Part shown: in pieces, positions 1 to 7,996 of the stretch
Layout: every line of letters begins with the position of its first letter
Numbering within the stretch: the stretch's first letter is position 1
From: Amycolatopsis australiensis
GTDB lineage: Bacteria; Actinomycetota; Actinomycetes; Mycobacteriales; Pseudonocardiaceae
Assembly: GCF_900119165.1 (NCBI RefSeq)
Contig: NZ_FPJG01000006.1
Coordinates: 6,820,001-6,884,000, forward strand
Length of the DNA: 64,000 nucleotides
Reading direction: 5' to 3'
Made by a program: the position numbers and the translations under genes
Notes under the pieces: generated by a model
Databases searched by the model: none
Seen by the model: the letters and a program-made list of their open reading frames with translations, nothing else
What the model was told of the DNA's origin: nothing

Positions 1-2
1 AA

Positions 3-107
3 TCCATCAACCACTACACCGTCCTGCGCACGATCGAGGCGTCCTACGGCCTGCCCGGCATCGGCAACGCCGCGAGCAAGTCGCCGATCCTCGACGTCTG
101 GCAGTAA
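3..107 (+). CDS. C-terminal end of a phosphoesterase (acid/alkaline phosphatase-like), partial
   Basis: Only the last 34 codons are inside the window; the rest lies to the left. The peptide carries an NHYTVLRTIE stretch followed by a YGLP motif. That pattern is typical of the C-terminus of the secreted phosphoesterase family (PF04185; acid phosphatases and non-haemolytic phospholipase C relatives), where it sits near the last metal-site segment. The TAA stop is four bases before the GTG of the next gene, so the two may be co-transcribed. The family call rests on this short tail alone, and substrate cannot be inferred. Confidence 0.6.
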   Translation, partial: SINHYTVLRTIEASYGLPGIGNAASKSPILDVWQ

Positions 108-111
108 CCGC

Positions 112-1353
112 GTGTACCTGTCCACCATCGGCCGCCGGGAGCACGCCGCGAACGGCAAGCTCTCGGCGGTCGGCGCGAACGTCTTCGCGCTCGGCGCCGT
201 CAGCCTGGTCACCGACGTCTCCTCTGAGATGGTCACCGCGATCCTGCCGGTCTACCTCGTGCTGGGGCTGCACCTGAGCCCCGCCGCGTACGGCGTGTTC
301 GACGGGCTCTACACCGGCGCCACCGCGCTGCTGCGGATCGCCGGCGGGTACGTCGCCGACCGGGTGCGGCGGCGCAAGGTCGTGGCCGGCGCGGGCTACG
401 CGCTGTCGGCGGTCGCCAAGCTCGGCCTGCTCGCCGCCGGCGCGTCGGCGGCCGCGATCGGCGCCGTCATCACCCTGGACCGCACCGGCAAGGGCCTGCG
501 GACGGCGCCGCGCGACGCGCTCATCACGCTGTCGGTGCCGGAACCGCTGCTCGGACGCGCGTTCGGCGTGCACCGCGCGATGGACAGCGCCGGCGCCTTC
601 GCCGGACCGCTGGTCGCGCTCGCCGTGCTGGCCGCCGTCGGCGCCGCGAACCCCGAGGCGTTCGACGCCGTCTTCGTCGTCAGCTTCTGCGTCGCCGCGA
701 TCGGCGTGCTGCTGCTGGTCCTGTTCGTGCGCGACCGCCGGACGCCGAAGGCCACCGCGAACCCGGTCTCGCCCCGCGCGGCGGCGGCGCTGCTGCGCGG
801 GAGCGGTGTGCGGCGGCTGCTGGTCGCCGCGTGCGTGCTCGGGCTGGCCACGGTCGGCGACGGGTTCGTCTACCTGCTCCTGCAGCACAAGGAAGACGTC
901 GCGACCGGCTGGTTCCCGCTGCTCGCGGTCGGCACCAACCTCAGCTACCTGCTGCTCGCCGCGCCGCTGGGCGCGCTGGCCGACCGGGTCGGGCGGCTGC
1001 CGGTGGTGCTCGGCGGCTACGGCGCGCTGGCGCTGGTCTACCTGCTGCTGGCCGGCCCGGTGTCCGGCTGGCCGCTGTTCGCGGCGGCGCTGGCGTTGTA
1101 CGGCGCGTTCTACGCGGCCACCGACGGCGTCCTGATGGCACTGGCCGGTCCGCTGCTGCCGGAGTCGTTGCGCACCACGGGAATCTCGCTGGTGCAGACG
1201 GCACAGGCGCTCGCCTACTTCGCCTCGTCCGTCCTCTTCGGACTGGCCTGGCAGTTCTGGGGCGCGGACCGCGCGATCGGCATCGCCGCGGGCGGGGCCG
1301 TGGTCGCCGTCGCCGTGACGTTCGTGGTGCTCTCGCCCCGGCGGACGGCATGA
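112..1353 (+). CDS. MFS transporter, probable drug/metabolite exporter
   Basis: A 413-residue polytopic membrane protein of the usual MFS length with about twelve hydrophobic segments. MFS motif A appears twice, as GGYVADRVRRRK near residue 85 and GALADRVGRLP near residue 290, marking the cytoplasmic loops of the two six-helix halves. The second transmembrane region contains TDVSSEM, seen in MFS proteins of the exporter type. The start is GTG at 112; no strong ribosome binding site is visible, so the N-terminus is uncertain. Its TGA overlaps the ATG of the next gene, which suggests translational coupling. Substrate unknown; proton-driven export is inferred from family. Confidence 0.85.
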   Translation: MYLSTIGRREHAANGKLSAVGANVFALGAVSLVTDVSSEMVTAILPVYLVLGLHLSPAAYGVFDGLYTGATALLRIAGGYVADRVRRRKVVAGAGYALSAVAKLGLLAAGASAAAIGAVITLDRTGKGLRTAPRDALITLSVPEPLLGRAFGVHRAMDSAGAFAGPLVALAVLAAVGAANPEAFDAVFVVSFCVAAIGVLLLVLFVRDRRTPKATANPVSPRAAAALLRGSGVRRLLVAACVLGLATVGDGFVYLLLQHKEDVATGWFPLLAVGTNLSYLLLAAPLGALADRVGRLPVVLGGYGALALVYLLLAGPVSGWPLFAAALALYGAFYAATDGVLMALAGPLLPESLRTTGISLVQTAQALAYFASSVLFGLAWQFWGADRAIGIAAGGAVVAVAVTFVVLSPRRTA

Positions 1354-2345
1354 GGACGCGGATCCTGATCGCGATCGCGGGCGTGCTCGTGCTGGCCGGG
1401 GCGGCGGTCGCGTACGTCGGGTTCGCCGGCGCGCGCGGCCGCGACGTCGCCGCGACCGGCGCGGTGAGCCTCTCCCCCGGTCCGCGGCTGCTCTTCCGCA
1501 GCACCGCCGACGCCGACCGCGGGCACGTCGCCACCGTGTCCGTCGCCGACCCGGGCGGCCCGCGGACGGTGTCGCCGCTGTCGTGTTCGCGCGTGTACGC
1601 CGCCGGCGGCACCGGGCTCTGCCTGCGCCCCGACGGCGACCTGACCACGTACCAGCTGGCGGTGCTCGACGCGGGCCTCGCCGTCCGCCGGGAGATCCCG
1701 CTGGTCGGCCTGCCGAACCGCGCGCGCGTGTCGGCGAGCGGGCGGATGGTCGCGTGGACGGTGTTCGTCACCGGCGACTCCTACAACGGCGGCCGGTTCT
1801 CCACCCGCGCCGGCATCCTCGACACGGCGACCGGCGACCTGGCCGGAACCCTGGAGGACTACGCCGTGACGCTCGACGGGAAGCCGTACCAGGCGGCCGA
1901 CCTCAACTTCTGGGGCGTCACGTTCACCCGCGACGACCGCCACTTCTACGCGACGATGTCGACTGCGGGCCACCGGTACCTGGTCGCGGGCGACTTCGCC
2001 GCGCACACGATCCGGACGCTGCGGGAGAACGTCGAGTGCCCCTCGCTGTCGCCCGACGGGACGCGCGTGGCCTACAAGTCCGCTGTGGACGGTGACCCGG
2101 CACGCGGGTGGCGGCTGTCCGTCGTGGACCTGTCGACGTCGGCAGTCACGCCGCTGGCCGAAACCCGCAGCGTCGACGACCAGCCCGCGTGGCTCGACGA
2201 CCGCACGATCGGCTACGGCGTACCGCGCGGGCCGGGGCATGCGGACGTCTGGTCGGTCCCGGCCGACGGCTCGGGCACGCCCCGGCTGCTGATCCCGGAC
2301 GCGGAGTCCCCGGCGGCCCTCAGCGACGGTCGTACCGGGCGATGA
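1350..2345 (+). CDS. TolB-like beta-propeller protein, membrane anchored or exported
   Basis: A 331-residue protein beginning with a basic MRTR and a hydrophobic stretch (about residues 4-24), a signal or anchor, so most of the chain should be outside the membrane. The rest contains PD40/TolB-type blade motifs such as CPSLSPDGTRVAYKS, FTRDDRHFYA and a final DVWSVPADGSG, consistent with a six- or seven-bladed propeller. No catalytic signature is visible. Its ATG overlaps the stop of the upstream MFS gene (ATGA), so the pair is probably one unit. The last 26 bases overlap the convergent reductase gene. The start follows from the overlap and the signal-like N-terminus; longer upstream frames are shadows of the MFS gene. 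Confidence 0.75.
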   Translation: MRTRILIAIAGVLVLAGAAVAYVGFAGARGRDVAATGAVSLSPGPRLLFRSTADADRGHVATVSVADPGGPRTVSPLSCSRVYAAGGTGLCLRPDGDLTTYQLAVLDAGLAVRREIPLVGLPNRARVSASGRMVAWTVFVTGDSYNGGRFSTRAGILDTATGDLAGTLEDYAVTLDGKPYQAADLNFWGVTFTRDDRHFYATMSTAGHRYLVAGDFAAHTIRTLRENVECPSLSPDGTRVAYKSAVDGDPARGWRLSVVDLSTSAVTPLAETRSVDDQPAWLDDRTIGYGVPRGPGHADVWSVPADGSGTPRLLIPDAESPAALSDGRTGR

Positions 2346-2904
2346 GCACGCCCTTCGTGGTCGTGACGCAGCTGGTGAGCGTGAACTCGGTCAGCGGCGC
2401 CGGCCCCTCGAACAGGCGACGGCCGGAGCCGAGGGTCAGCGGGAAGATCAGCAGCGTGTAGTGGTCGACCAGGCCCGCGGCGTGCAGGGTGTGCACGAGC
2501 GAGGCGCTGCCGATGACGGACAGGTCGGGACCGGGCCGCGACTTCAGCTCGGCGACCGTCTTCTCGGCGTCGCCGGGCAGCAGCACCGAGTTCGGCCAGG
2601 CATCGGCGTCTTCGAGGGTCGTCGAGGCGACGTACTTCGTGACCGCGTTCATATGGGTGGTGAACGGGTTGCCGTCTTCGCGCCGGGCCCAGGCGGTGAT
2701 GAAGTCTTCCCAGGTCCGCCGTCCGAAGAGCATCTCGCCGCGCCGGCTCATGCCCTTGGCCATCTCCTCGGCCATGACGTCGTCCTGGAACCGGGTGCCC
2801 CAGCCGCCGTGGCGGAAGCCGCCGCGGGTGTCCTCGTCGGCCCGGCCCAGTCCTTGCACGACGCCGTCGAGGGTGACGCTCATGGTGACGCTGAGGGAAC
2901 GCAT
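2320..2904 (-). CDS. Dihydrofolate reductase family protein (RibD C-terminal domain)
   Basis: A 194-residue protein with the RibD_C/DHFR-like fold pattern: a SVTLDGVVQG N-terminus (first strand), MLFGRRTWEDF in the first half and LSVIGSASLVHTLHAAGLVDHY followed by LGSGRRLFEG at the C-terminus, the hallmark of small stand-alone reductases related to the riboflavin enzyme. These bind NADPH; physiological substrates are mostly unknown, and a role in riboflavin synthesis is not implied. ATG at 2904 follows a GGAAGGA site at good spacing. The gene converges on the propeller gene with a 26-base overlap and appears monocistronic. Confidence 0.85.
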   Translation of the reverse strand: MRSLSVTMSVTLDGVVQGLGRADEDTRGGFRHGGWGTRFQDDVMAEEMAKGMSRRGEMLFGRRTWEDFITAWARREDGNPFTTHMNAVTKYVASTTLEDADAWPNSVLLPGDAEKTVAELKSRPGPDLSVIGSASLVHTLHAAGLVDHYTLLIFPLTLGSGRRLFEGPAPLTEFTLTSCVTTTKGVLIARYDRR

Positions 2905-2973
2905 CGGGAATCCTTCCGTCCGGGTGGGTGGTCACCGCCTATACGAACGGCCGGGGCCCGGATCGACAGGCCC

Positions 2974-3378
2974 TCAGGATCCGGCCGCGGCGACGCCGTC
3001 GATCTCGACGCGGACCCCTTCGCGCACGAGCTGCGTGACGACCGTGGTCCGCGCCGGCAGCTGCGGGCAGTCCGCGAAGAACTCGCGGTAGACGCGGTTG
3101 AACGTCGTGAAGTCGCCGCGGTCGGCGAGGTAGCACGTGCACTTGACGATCCGGTCCTTGCCGCTGCCGGCCGCGGCGAAGACGGCGACGAGGTTGGCCA
3201 GCACCTGCCGTACCTGCGCGGCGAAGTCGTCCGGGATCTCGTGGGTCACCGGGTCCAGCGGTCCCTGCCCGGAGGTGAAGACCAGGTCGCCGACCCGGAT
3301 GGCCTGGCTCAGCGGCGGCTCGGTGCCGTCGGGGAAGCGCACGAACGGCGCGTCCTCGGTGCGGATGACTTCGATCAT
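2974..3378 (-). CDS. RidA/YjgF/YER057c family protein
   Basis: A 134-residue protein covering the full RidA fold. Diagnostic pieces are LVFTSGQGPLDP in the first half, the CTCYLADRGDFTTFNRVYREFF helix and PARTTVV near residue 105, whose arginine is the residue that binds the enamine/imine carboxylate in deaminating family members. The likely role is hydrolysis of reactive 2-aminoacrylate-type intermediates, or ligand binding in a catabolic setting. The neighbours give no pathway hint. No clear ribosome binding site precedes the ATG, so the start rests on family length. Confidence 0.85.
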   Translation of the reverse strand: MIEVIRTEDAPFVRFPDGTEPPLSQAIRVGDLVFTSGQGPLDPVTHEIPDDFAAQVRQVLANLVAVFAAAGSGKDRIVKCTCYLADRGDFTTFNRVYREFFADCPQLPARTTVVTQLVREGVRVEIDGVAAAGS

Positions 3379-3408
3379 GACGGCATTCTGCCGGATCGGC
3401 GGCCCGGG

Positions 3409-3798
3409 CTAGTCGAGTTCGCGCAGTCCGTCGAGGATGCGGCGCATCAGGTCGGTGTCCGGGGGCGCGAACGCGAAGCGGGACGCCGGCACCGGGCGCG
3501 GCGGCGGGATCGTGCGCGGGACCCGCCACGGCAGCCGGTCCGGTGAGGAGTCCGGGCCGGTCTGCCGCGGGATCGGCAGGGTCGGCAGCGCGATCGTGCC
3601 GGCTTCGGCCAGCCGCCGCGCGGCCTGCTCGAAACGCAGCCGCGCCTGGATGCCGGCCACCGTCCAGTCCGGCTCGGGACCGGGGTCGGCCGTCGCCCGG
3701 GGCGCCCGGCATTCGAGCGCGAGCGCCCAGGCCGCGGCGGCGAGCGCCGGGAGCAGCAGGCCGGCGACGATGGCGAAACCGGGCAGGTCCGCGGCCAT
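3409..3798 (-). CDS. Hypothetical small single-pass membrane protein
   Basis: I do not recognise a family. The 129-residue product starts with MAADLPGFAIVAGLLLPALA, one hydrophobic helix, followed by a basic/acidic soluble tail of about 95 residues rich in proline and arginine. It ends in RRILDGLRELD, which could form an amphipathic helix. ATG at 3798 is the only plausible start before the frame runs into the next gene region, and no good ribosome binding site is visible. Codon third positions are GC-rich as in real genes here. It lies 30 bases beyond the RidA start on the same strand, so it could be co-transcribed with RidA. Confidence 0.5.
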   Translation of the reverse strand: MAADLPGFAIVAGLLLPALAAAAWALALECRAPRATADPGPEPDWTVAGIQARLRFEQAARRLAEAGTIALPTLPIPRQTGPDSSPDRLPWRVPRTIPPPRPVPASRFAFAPPDTDLMRRILDGLRELD

Positions 3799-4196
3799 CA
3801 GGAGGCCCCGGTGGCGGGTAGCAGCATGGCGTTCACTTCCGGACTTGCGGTTTCTCCGACCATGGGCCGACACCTGGATATTCGACGTGAACGAATGTTT
3901 CGCGGACCCCGGACGCCCATCATGAACGACGGGGCACACTCCCGCAAGCGGCCGATCGGGGTGCCCCGTCCCGGTGGTGAAACAGCAGGTCAGTAGCGGT
4001 TTCAGGGTAGCCGGAACGGGCCCCTCACCCTGTAGTACGGCCGCCGGCGCCGTCCGGTTCAGTTTCTTTTCCTGCGTCCCGTGTACCCGCCCCCGGCCAA
4101 CTCGCCGAATGCGCATTTCACCGCACAGACGACGAGCCGGCGGGGCGGCAACGGCCACGACACCAGGTCTGTGATGGGCATCCACGGCCGTCGGGC
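3799..4196. other. Gene-poor spacer of about 400 bp with an inverted repeat
   Basis: No convincing gene is seen; short frames here lack ribosome sites and family motifs. The stretch is less GC-biased than its neighbours in places. It holds a perfect 9-bp inverted repeat, ACGGGGCAC at 3929-3937 and GTGCCCCGT at 3961-3969, with a 23-base loop. It is flanked by minus-strand genes on both sides, so it could hold the leader of the small membrane protein gene and the 3' end of the hydrolase transcript. Confidence 0.5.
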
Positions 4197-5543
4197 TCAG
4201 CCCAGGGAACAGGTGCGGGCCAGGTCGGCCGGGGTGGCGTCCGCGGGACGCGGGATCGTCGCCGAGGCCGGCGGACGCACTCCGCGCAGCCAGCCCGCCA
4301 GCGCGTCGAACGCCGTGCGGAAGCACGGGCCCAGCGGGCGCAGCCGGTCCGGGTACGCGTCGGCCAGGCCGTCGACGTGGTTGCCGCCCTCGACGCGGTA
4401 GTACCGGTGCAGGTCGCCGCGGCCGGCCGCGGCGATCATCCGGTCGTACACGTCGGAGTCGCGGGTGATCGGCAGCAGCGTGTCCAGGGTGCCGTGCAGC
4501 GTCAGCAGCGGCTTGCCGATCCGGCCGGTCAGCGAGATCCGCTCCACCGCGCGGGCGACCGACGGCGGCCGCGAGCTGTACGCGTAGTCCGCGTCGCACG
4601 ACGGCGTTCCCGAAGCGCAGAACGGGACACCGGCCGCGAGCGGGCCGTCGAACGACGGGTCCAGCTCTTCGCGGTAGATCCGCTGGGTCAGGTCCCAGTA
4701 GACGCGGTAGTGGTAGTCCCACAGGAACTCCGAACCCGGCGCGAACCCGGCGTCCAAAATGGACTGGTGGGCCGCCGGGGAGCCGGCCGCGTAGGCCGGG
4801 TACGCCCGCAACGCCGGTGGCAGGAACGTCAGCAGGTTCGGCCCGTCGGCGCGCCACAGCGTGCCTTCCCAGTCGACGCCGCCGTCGTAGAGCCCGGGCC
4901 GGTTCTCCAGCTGCCACCGCACGAGGTACCCGCCGTTGGACAGCCCCGCCGCCAGGGTCCGCGTGACCGGGCGGCCGTAGTGCCGGGTCGCCGCGGCGCG
5001 CGCGGCCACGGTCAGCTGCGTGACGCGCGTGTTCCACTCCGCCAGCGCGTCACCCGGCCGGACGCCGTCGTCGAAGAAGGCCGCGCCGGTGTTGCCCTTG
5101 TCGGTCGCGGCGAACGCGTAGCCCTCGGCCAGTACCTGGTCGCCGATCGCGCGGTCGTTCGCGTACTGCCGCCGCACGCCCGGGGAGCCGGAGACGACGA
5201 GCCCGCCGTTCCACCGCGCGGGCAGCCGCAGGACGAACTGCGCGTCGTGGTTCCAGCCGTTGTTCGTGTTCGCCGTCGACGTGTCCGGGAAGTACCCGTC
5301 GACCTGGACGCCGGGGACGGCGCCGGGCACGGGCAGGCCCGCCGACGTCAGCCCGGCCCAGTCGGCCTCGACGGTGTGCCCGGTCGCGCGCGTGCCGGTC
5401 GTCGTCAGATCGGCCAGGCAGACGGACACGGACTTCTCGGCGCCGGGGACCTCGACCCGGCAGCTCCCGGCCGCCGCCGACGCCGGCGCGGGCAAGCCCG
5501 TCGCGAGCGCCCCCGCCAGAACCACAACCAGCCATCTGCGCAC
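4197..5543 (-). CDS. Secreted alpha/beta hydrolase, tannase / 3-hydroxybutyrate-oligomer-hydrolase-like
   Basis: A 448-residue exported protein with a Sec signal peptide (RRWLVVVLAGALATGLP, cleavage probably after ASA near residue 24). The hydrolase triad can be proposed: nucleophile serine in GLSNGG (about residue 207), aspartate in LLTLHGTLDTLLP (about 357) and histidine in GGNHVDGL (about 395). Cysteine pairs near both ends suit an extracellular fold. The layout resembles tannase/feruloyl-esterase and 3-hydroxybutyrate oligomer hydrolase relatives; family choice is uncertain and substrate unproven. GTG at 5543 is preceded by GGAGGTG. It is divergent from a PHB-depolymerase-type esterase across a 173-bp gap. 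Confidence 0.75.
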   Translation of the reverse strand: MRRWLVVVLAGALATGLPAPASAAAGSCRVEVPGAEKSVSVCLADLTTTGTRATGHTVEADWAGLTSAGLPVPGAVPGVQVDGYFPDTSTANTNNGWNHDAQFVLRLPARWNGGLVVSGSPGVRRQYANDRAIGDQVLAEGYAFAATDKGNTGAAFFDDGVRPGDALAEWNTRVTQLTVAARAAATRHYGRPVTRTLAAGLSNGGYLVRWQLENRPGLYDGGVDWEGTLWRADGPNLLTFLPPALRAYPAYAAGSPAAHQSILDAGFAPGSEFLWDYHYRVYWDLTQRIYREELDPSFDGPLAAGVPFCASGTPSCDADYAYSSRPPSVARAVERISLTGRIGKPLLTLHGTLDTLLPITRDSDVYDRMIAAAGRGDLHRYYRVEGGNHVDGLADAYPDRLRPLGPCFRTAFDALAGWLRGVRPPASATIPRPADATPADLARTCSLG

Positions 5544-5587
5544 GGTTCACCTCCGGTCTCGGATGAGACAGAACCCAAGCGTGTGCC

Positions 5588-5608
5588 GGCGGGGAGAGCC
5601 ACCCCGCC
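5588..5608. repeat. Short inverted repeat in divergent promoter region
   Basis: GGCGGGG at 5588-5594 and CCCCGCC at 5602-5608 pair perfectly around a 7-base loop, inside the leader of the minus-strand hydrolase gene. Confidence 0.4.
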
Positions 5609-5610
5609 AG

Positions 5611-5640
5611 CCACCATGAATCGCCGCGGCGATGTGGTGG
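5611..5640. promoter_or_regulatory. Nested palindrome, candidate operator shared by two secreted hydrolases
   Basis: A perfect 14-bp palindrome, ATCGCCGCGGCGAT at 5620-5633, is flanked by the pair CCACCA (5611-5616) and TGGTGG (5635-5640). It lies in the 173-bp gap between divergent secreted hydrolase genes, where a common regulator would be expected to bind. The regulator is not identifiable from this window. Confidence 0.45.
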
Positions 5641-5716
5641 GCGGCCACATGGTCCGGACCAGGGTGACGGACTTAGCGTCGCTGGGGACCCTCTCAACGA
5701 CGAGAAGGAACTGACC

Positions 5717-6928
5717 ATGCGCAAACTCGCCTTCGCCGGACTCGCCGCGATCACCGCCGCCGTGCTCACCACCGTCGGGGTGGCTGCCGCCGATCCCCCG
5801 CCGTCGTCGCTGGTCCAAGTCGCCGACTTCGGGGCCAACCCGGGCGCCCTGGCGATGTACACCTACACGCCGGCCGGGCTCGAGACCGGCCGTCCGGTGG
5901 TCGTCGCCCTGCACGGCTGCACGCAGAGCGCCGCCGACTACTACGCCCACTCGGGCTGGCCCGAGCTGGCCGACCGGTGGCGGTTCGAGGTCGTCTTCCC
6001 CCAGCAGTCGACGTCGAACAACTCGCTGAAGTGCTTCAACTGGTTCTCCACCGCCGACGACACGCGCGGCAACGGCGAGGCGGCCTCCGTCAAGTCCATG
6101 GTGGACAAGGCGGTCGCCGACCACGGCTCGGACCGCTCGCGCGTGTTCGTCACGGGTTTGTCGGCGGGCGGCGGCATGACCGCGGACCTGCTCGCGGCGT
6201 ACCCGGATGTCTTCGCAGGCGGCGGCATCATGGCCGGGCTGCCCGCGCAGTGCGCCACGAGCGTCACCGAAGCGACGAACTGCCAGCAGAACGACCAGCA
6301 CCTGACCCCGGCGCAGTGGGCGTCGAAGGTCAAGGCGCAGTACCCGGGCTACAGCGGACCCTGGCCGCGCGTCGCGATCTGGCAGGGCACCGGCGACTAC
6401 ACGGTCTACCCCGTCAACGGCACCGAGCTGCGCGACCAGTGGACGGCCGTGCACGGCGTCTCCCAGACGCCGTCGAGCACGCAGTCGCTGCCCGGCGGCA
6501 CGACGTTGACGACCTACGCCGACAAGGTACAGCTGTATTCGATCGCCGGGATGGGCCACGGCACGGCGGTCGACCCGGGCACCGGCGCGACGCAGTGCGG
6601 CAGCACCGGCGCCTACTTCCTCGCCGGCATCTGCTCCAGCTACTACACGGGTGTGTTCTTCGGGCTGGACAAGGGAACCGGGACCACGACGACGGCCACG
6701 CCACCGCCGACGACGGCCACGACCACGGCCACGACGACCCAGCCGCCGGGCACGTGCGTCAACGCGAGCAACTACGCCCACACCCAGGCGGGCCGCGCGC
6801 ACCAGAGCGGCGGCCAGACGTACGCGAACGGCTCCAACCAGGCCATGGGCCTGTGGAACACGTTCACCACGCACGCACTGCGCGAGACGTCACCGGGTTA
6901 CTGGGTGCTCGCCGACGGGCAGTGCTAG
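5717..6928 (+). CDS. Secreted PHB-depolymerase-family esterase with Thr-rich linker and C-terminal module
   Basis: A 403-residue exported enzyme: signal peptide (residues 1-25), an esterase domain of the PHB depolymerase/LpqC type (about 28-310), a threonine/proline-rich linker (about 318-340), then a cysteine-bracketed 60-residue module starting CVNASNYAHTQAGRA. The esterase domain shows VVALHGCTQSA (oxyanion region), NSLKCFNWF, lipase box GLSAGG (about residue 152) and a GMGHG histidine near 280. The tail module is common on actinomycete secreted esterases and probably binds polymer. The family cleaves polyhydroxybutyrate or acetyl/feruloyl esters. An AGAAGGA site precedes the ATG. A 3-hydroxybutyrate dehydrogenase-type operon downstream supports a polyester role. 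Confidence 0.85.
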   Translation: MRKLAFAGLAAITAAVLTTVGVAAADPPPSSLVQVADFGANPGALAMYTYTPAGLETGRPVVVALHGCTQSAADYYAHSGWPELADRWRFEVVFPQQSTSNNSLKCFNWFSTADDTRGNGEAASVKSMVDKAVADHGSDRSRVFVTGLSAGGGMTADLLAAYPDVFAGGGIMAGLPAQCATSVTEATNCQQNDQHLTPAQWASKVKAQYPGYSGPWPRVAIWQGTGDYTVYPVNGTELRDQWTAVHGVSQTPSSTQSLPGGTTLTTYADKVQLYSIAGMGHGTAVDPGTGATQCGSTGAYFLAGICSSYYTGVFFGLDKGTGTTTTATPPPTTATTTATTTQPPGTCVNASNYAHTQAGRAHQSGGQTYANGSNQAMGLWNTFTTHALRETSPGYWVLADGQC

Positions 6929-6955
6929 GGCGACGGCCCGGGAACGCCGTGGCGG

Positions 6956-7966
6956 TCAGCGGGTGGTCGTCCGGACGGTCGCGGTCCACTCGGCCGCACC
7001 GCCCGGCCCCCGCTCGCCGAGCGCGATCAGCGCGCAGTCGCGGCCCTGGGCGAACAGCGACTGCGTGATGGTCGTCAGGCCCGCCGCCGCGGCGTCCGGG
7101 CCGCCGTCCCACCCGGCGACGGCGAGGTCCTGCGGGACCCGGAGCCCGCGGCGGCGAGCGGCGTCGAGGACCGCGAAGGCGAGCTGGTCGCTCATCGCGA
7201 CCACGGCGTCGGGTCCGGTGTCGAGCAGCGCGTCGGCCAGCTCGGCCGCTTCCTCGCGGTCGTTGCGCGCCACGACGGCCACCGGCACTCCGCCGGCGTC
7301 CCCGAGCTGGTCGTAGAGGCCGAGCAGCCGCTCGCGCGTCACCGGGAACGCGACACTTTCGGGTGGTGGCCCGGTTTCCAGGCGCGGCCGGCGGTCACGG
7401 TCGAACGGGAAGCTGAGCACCGCGGGCCGTCGTGCCCCGGCGAACGTGCGCGCGGCCAGCTCGCGGGCCGACGCGCGGTTGTCGATGCCGACGACGCGCG
7501 CGCCGTCGACGGCCGGGCCGCCGTGGATCGCCACCGGCTTGCCGAGCCCGGTCACGACGTCGAGCACCGGGTCGGCGTCGACGGTCGTCCAGACGATGTA
7601 GCCGTCGACCGACGCCGACCGCACGCGCTCGGCGTCGTCCGCCGTCCCGGTCGTGGGGATGAGGTTCAGCCCGCTCCCCCGCTCGCGGCAGACCTCCGCG
7701 ACACCGGCCAGGAACCGCCGGGCCTGCGGATCCTCGAAGGCGTAGGCGAGGTGCTCGCCGAGCACGACGCCGATCGCGCCGACGTGGCGGCGGCGCAGCG
7801 ACCGCGCGGTCGGGTCCGGCCCGCGGTAGCCCAGCTCGGCGGCCACTTCGCGGACCCGGCGCAGCGTCTCGGGCGCGACCCGGTCCGGCTGGTTGTAGCA
7901 GTACGACACCGTCATCACCGAGACCCCGCTGCGGCGCGCGACCTCGGCCATCGTGGGTCTGGACAT
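6956..7966 (-). CDS. LacI-family transcriptional regulator
   Basis: A 336-residue repressor with the LacI helix-turn-helix at the N-terminus (MAEVARRSGVSVMTVSYCYN, residues 6-25, with the hinge helix near 45-55) and a periplasmic-binding-like domain (about 60-330; IGVVLGEH, DGYIVWTT, VVAMSDQLAFAVLDAARRRG and DLAVAGWDGG match the family). AAGGTGGGG precedes the ATG. It is divergent from an MFS gene with only 30 bp between starts. That gap holds a CG-centred operator, so control of the MFS gene and of itself is likely. Ligand unknown; a sugar or small polyol would fit family and neighbour. Confidence 0.9.
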   Translation of the reverse strand: MSRPTMAEVARRSGVSVMTVSYCYNQPDRVAPETLRRVREVAAELGYRGPDPTARSLRRRHVGAIGVVLGEHLAYAFEDPQARRFLAGVAEVCRERGSGLNLIPTTGTADDAERVRSASVDGYIVWTTVDADPVLDVVTGLGKPVAIHGGPAVDGARVVGIDNRASARELAARTFAGARRPAVLSFPFDRDRRPRLETGPPPESVAFPVTRERLLGLYDQLGDAGGVPVAVVARNDREEAAELADALLDTGPDAVVAMSDQLAFAVLDAARRRGLRVPQDLAVAGWDGGPDAAAAGLTTITQSLFAQGRDCALIALGERGPGGAAEWTATVRTTTR

Positions 7967-7980
7967 GACCCCACCTTAGC

Positions 7981-7996
7981 TGTGTATCGTTAAACA
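7981..7996. promoter_or_regulatory. Candidate LacI-family operator abutting the MFS start codon
   Basis: TGTGTATCGTTAAACA is an imperfect palindrome around a central CG with 6 of 8 half-site positions matched, the style of LacI/GalR operators. Its last base touches the ATG of the MFS gene at 7997, and its other edge is 14 bases from the regulator ATG. This leaves no room for a ribosome binding site for the MFS gene, so its mRNA is probably leaderless if the start is right. Confidence 0.6.

Noticed and set aside
831..1349. N-terminal extension of the propeller protein
   Set aside because: The upstream frame lies inside the MFS gene and is Arg/Gly-rich; the ATG at 1350 with a signal-like N-terminus and ATGA overlap is the better start.
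3811..3996. Possible 61-residue gene
   Set aside because: No ribosome site, no recognisable motif, and it spans an inverted repeat in an otherwise gene-poor spacer.
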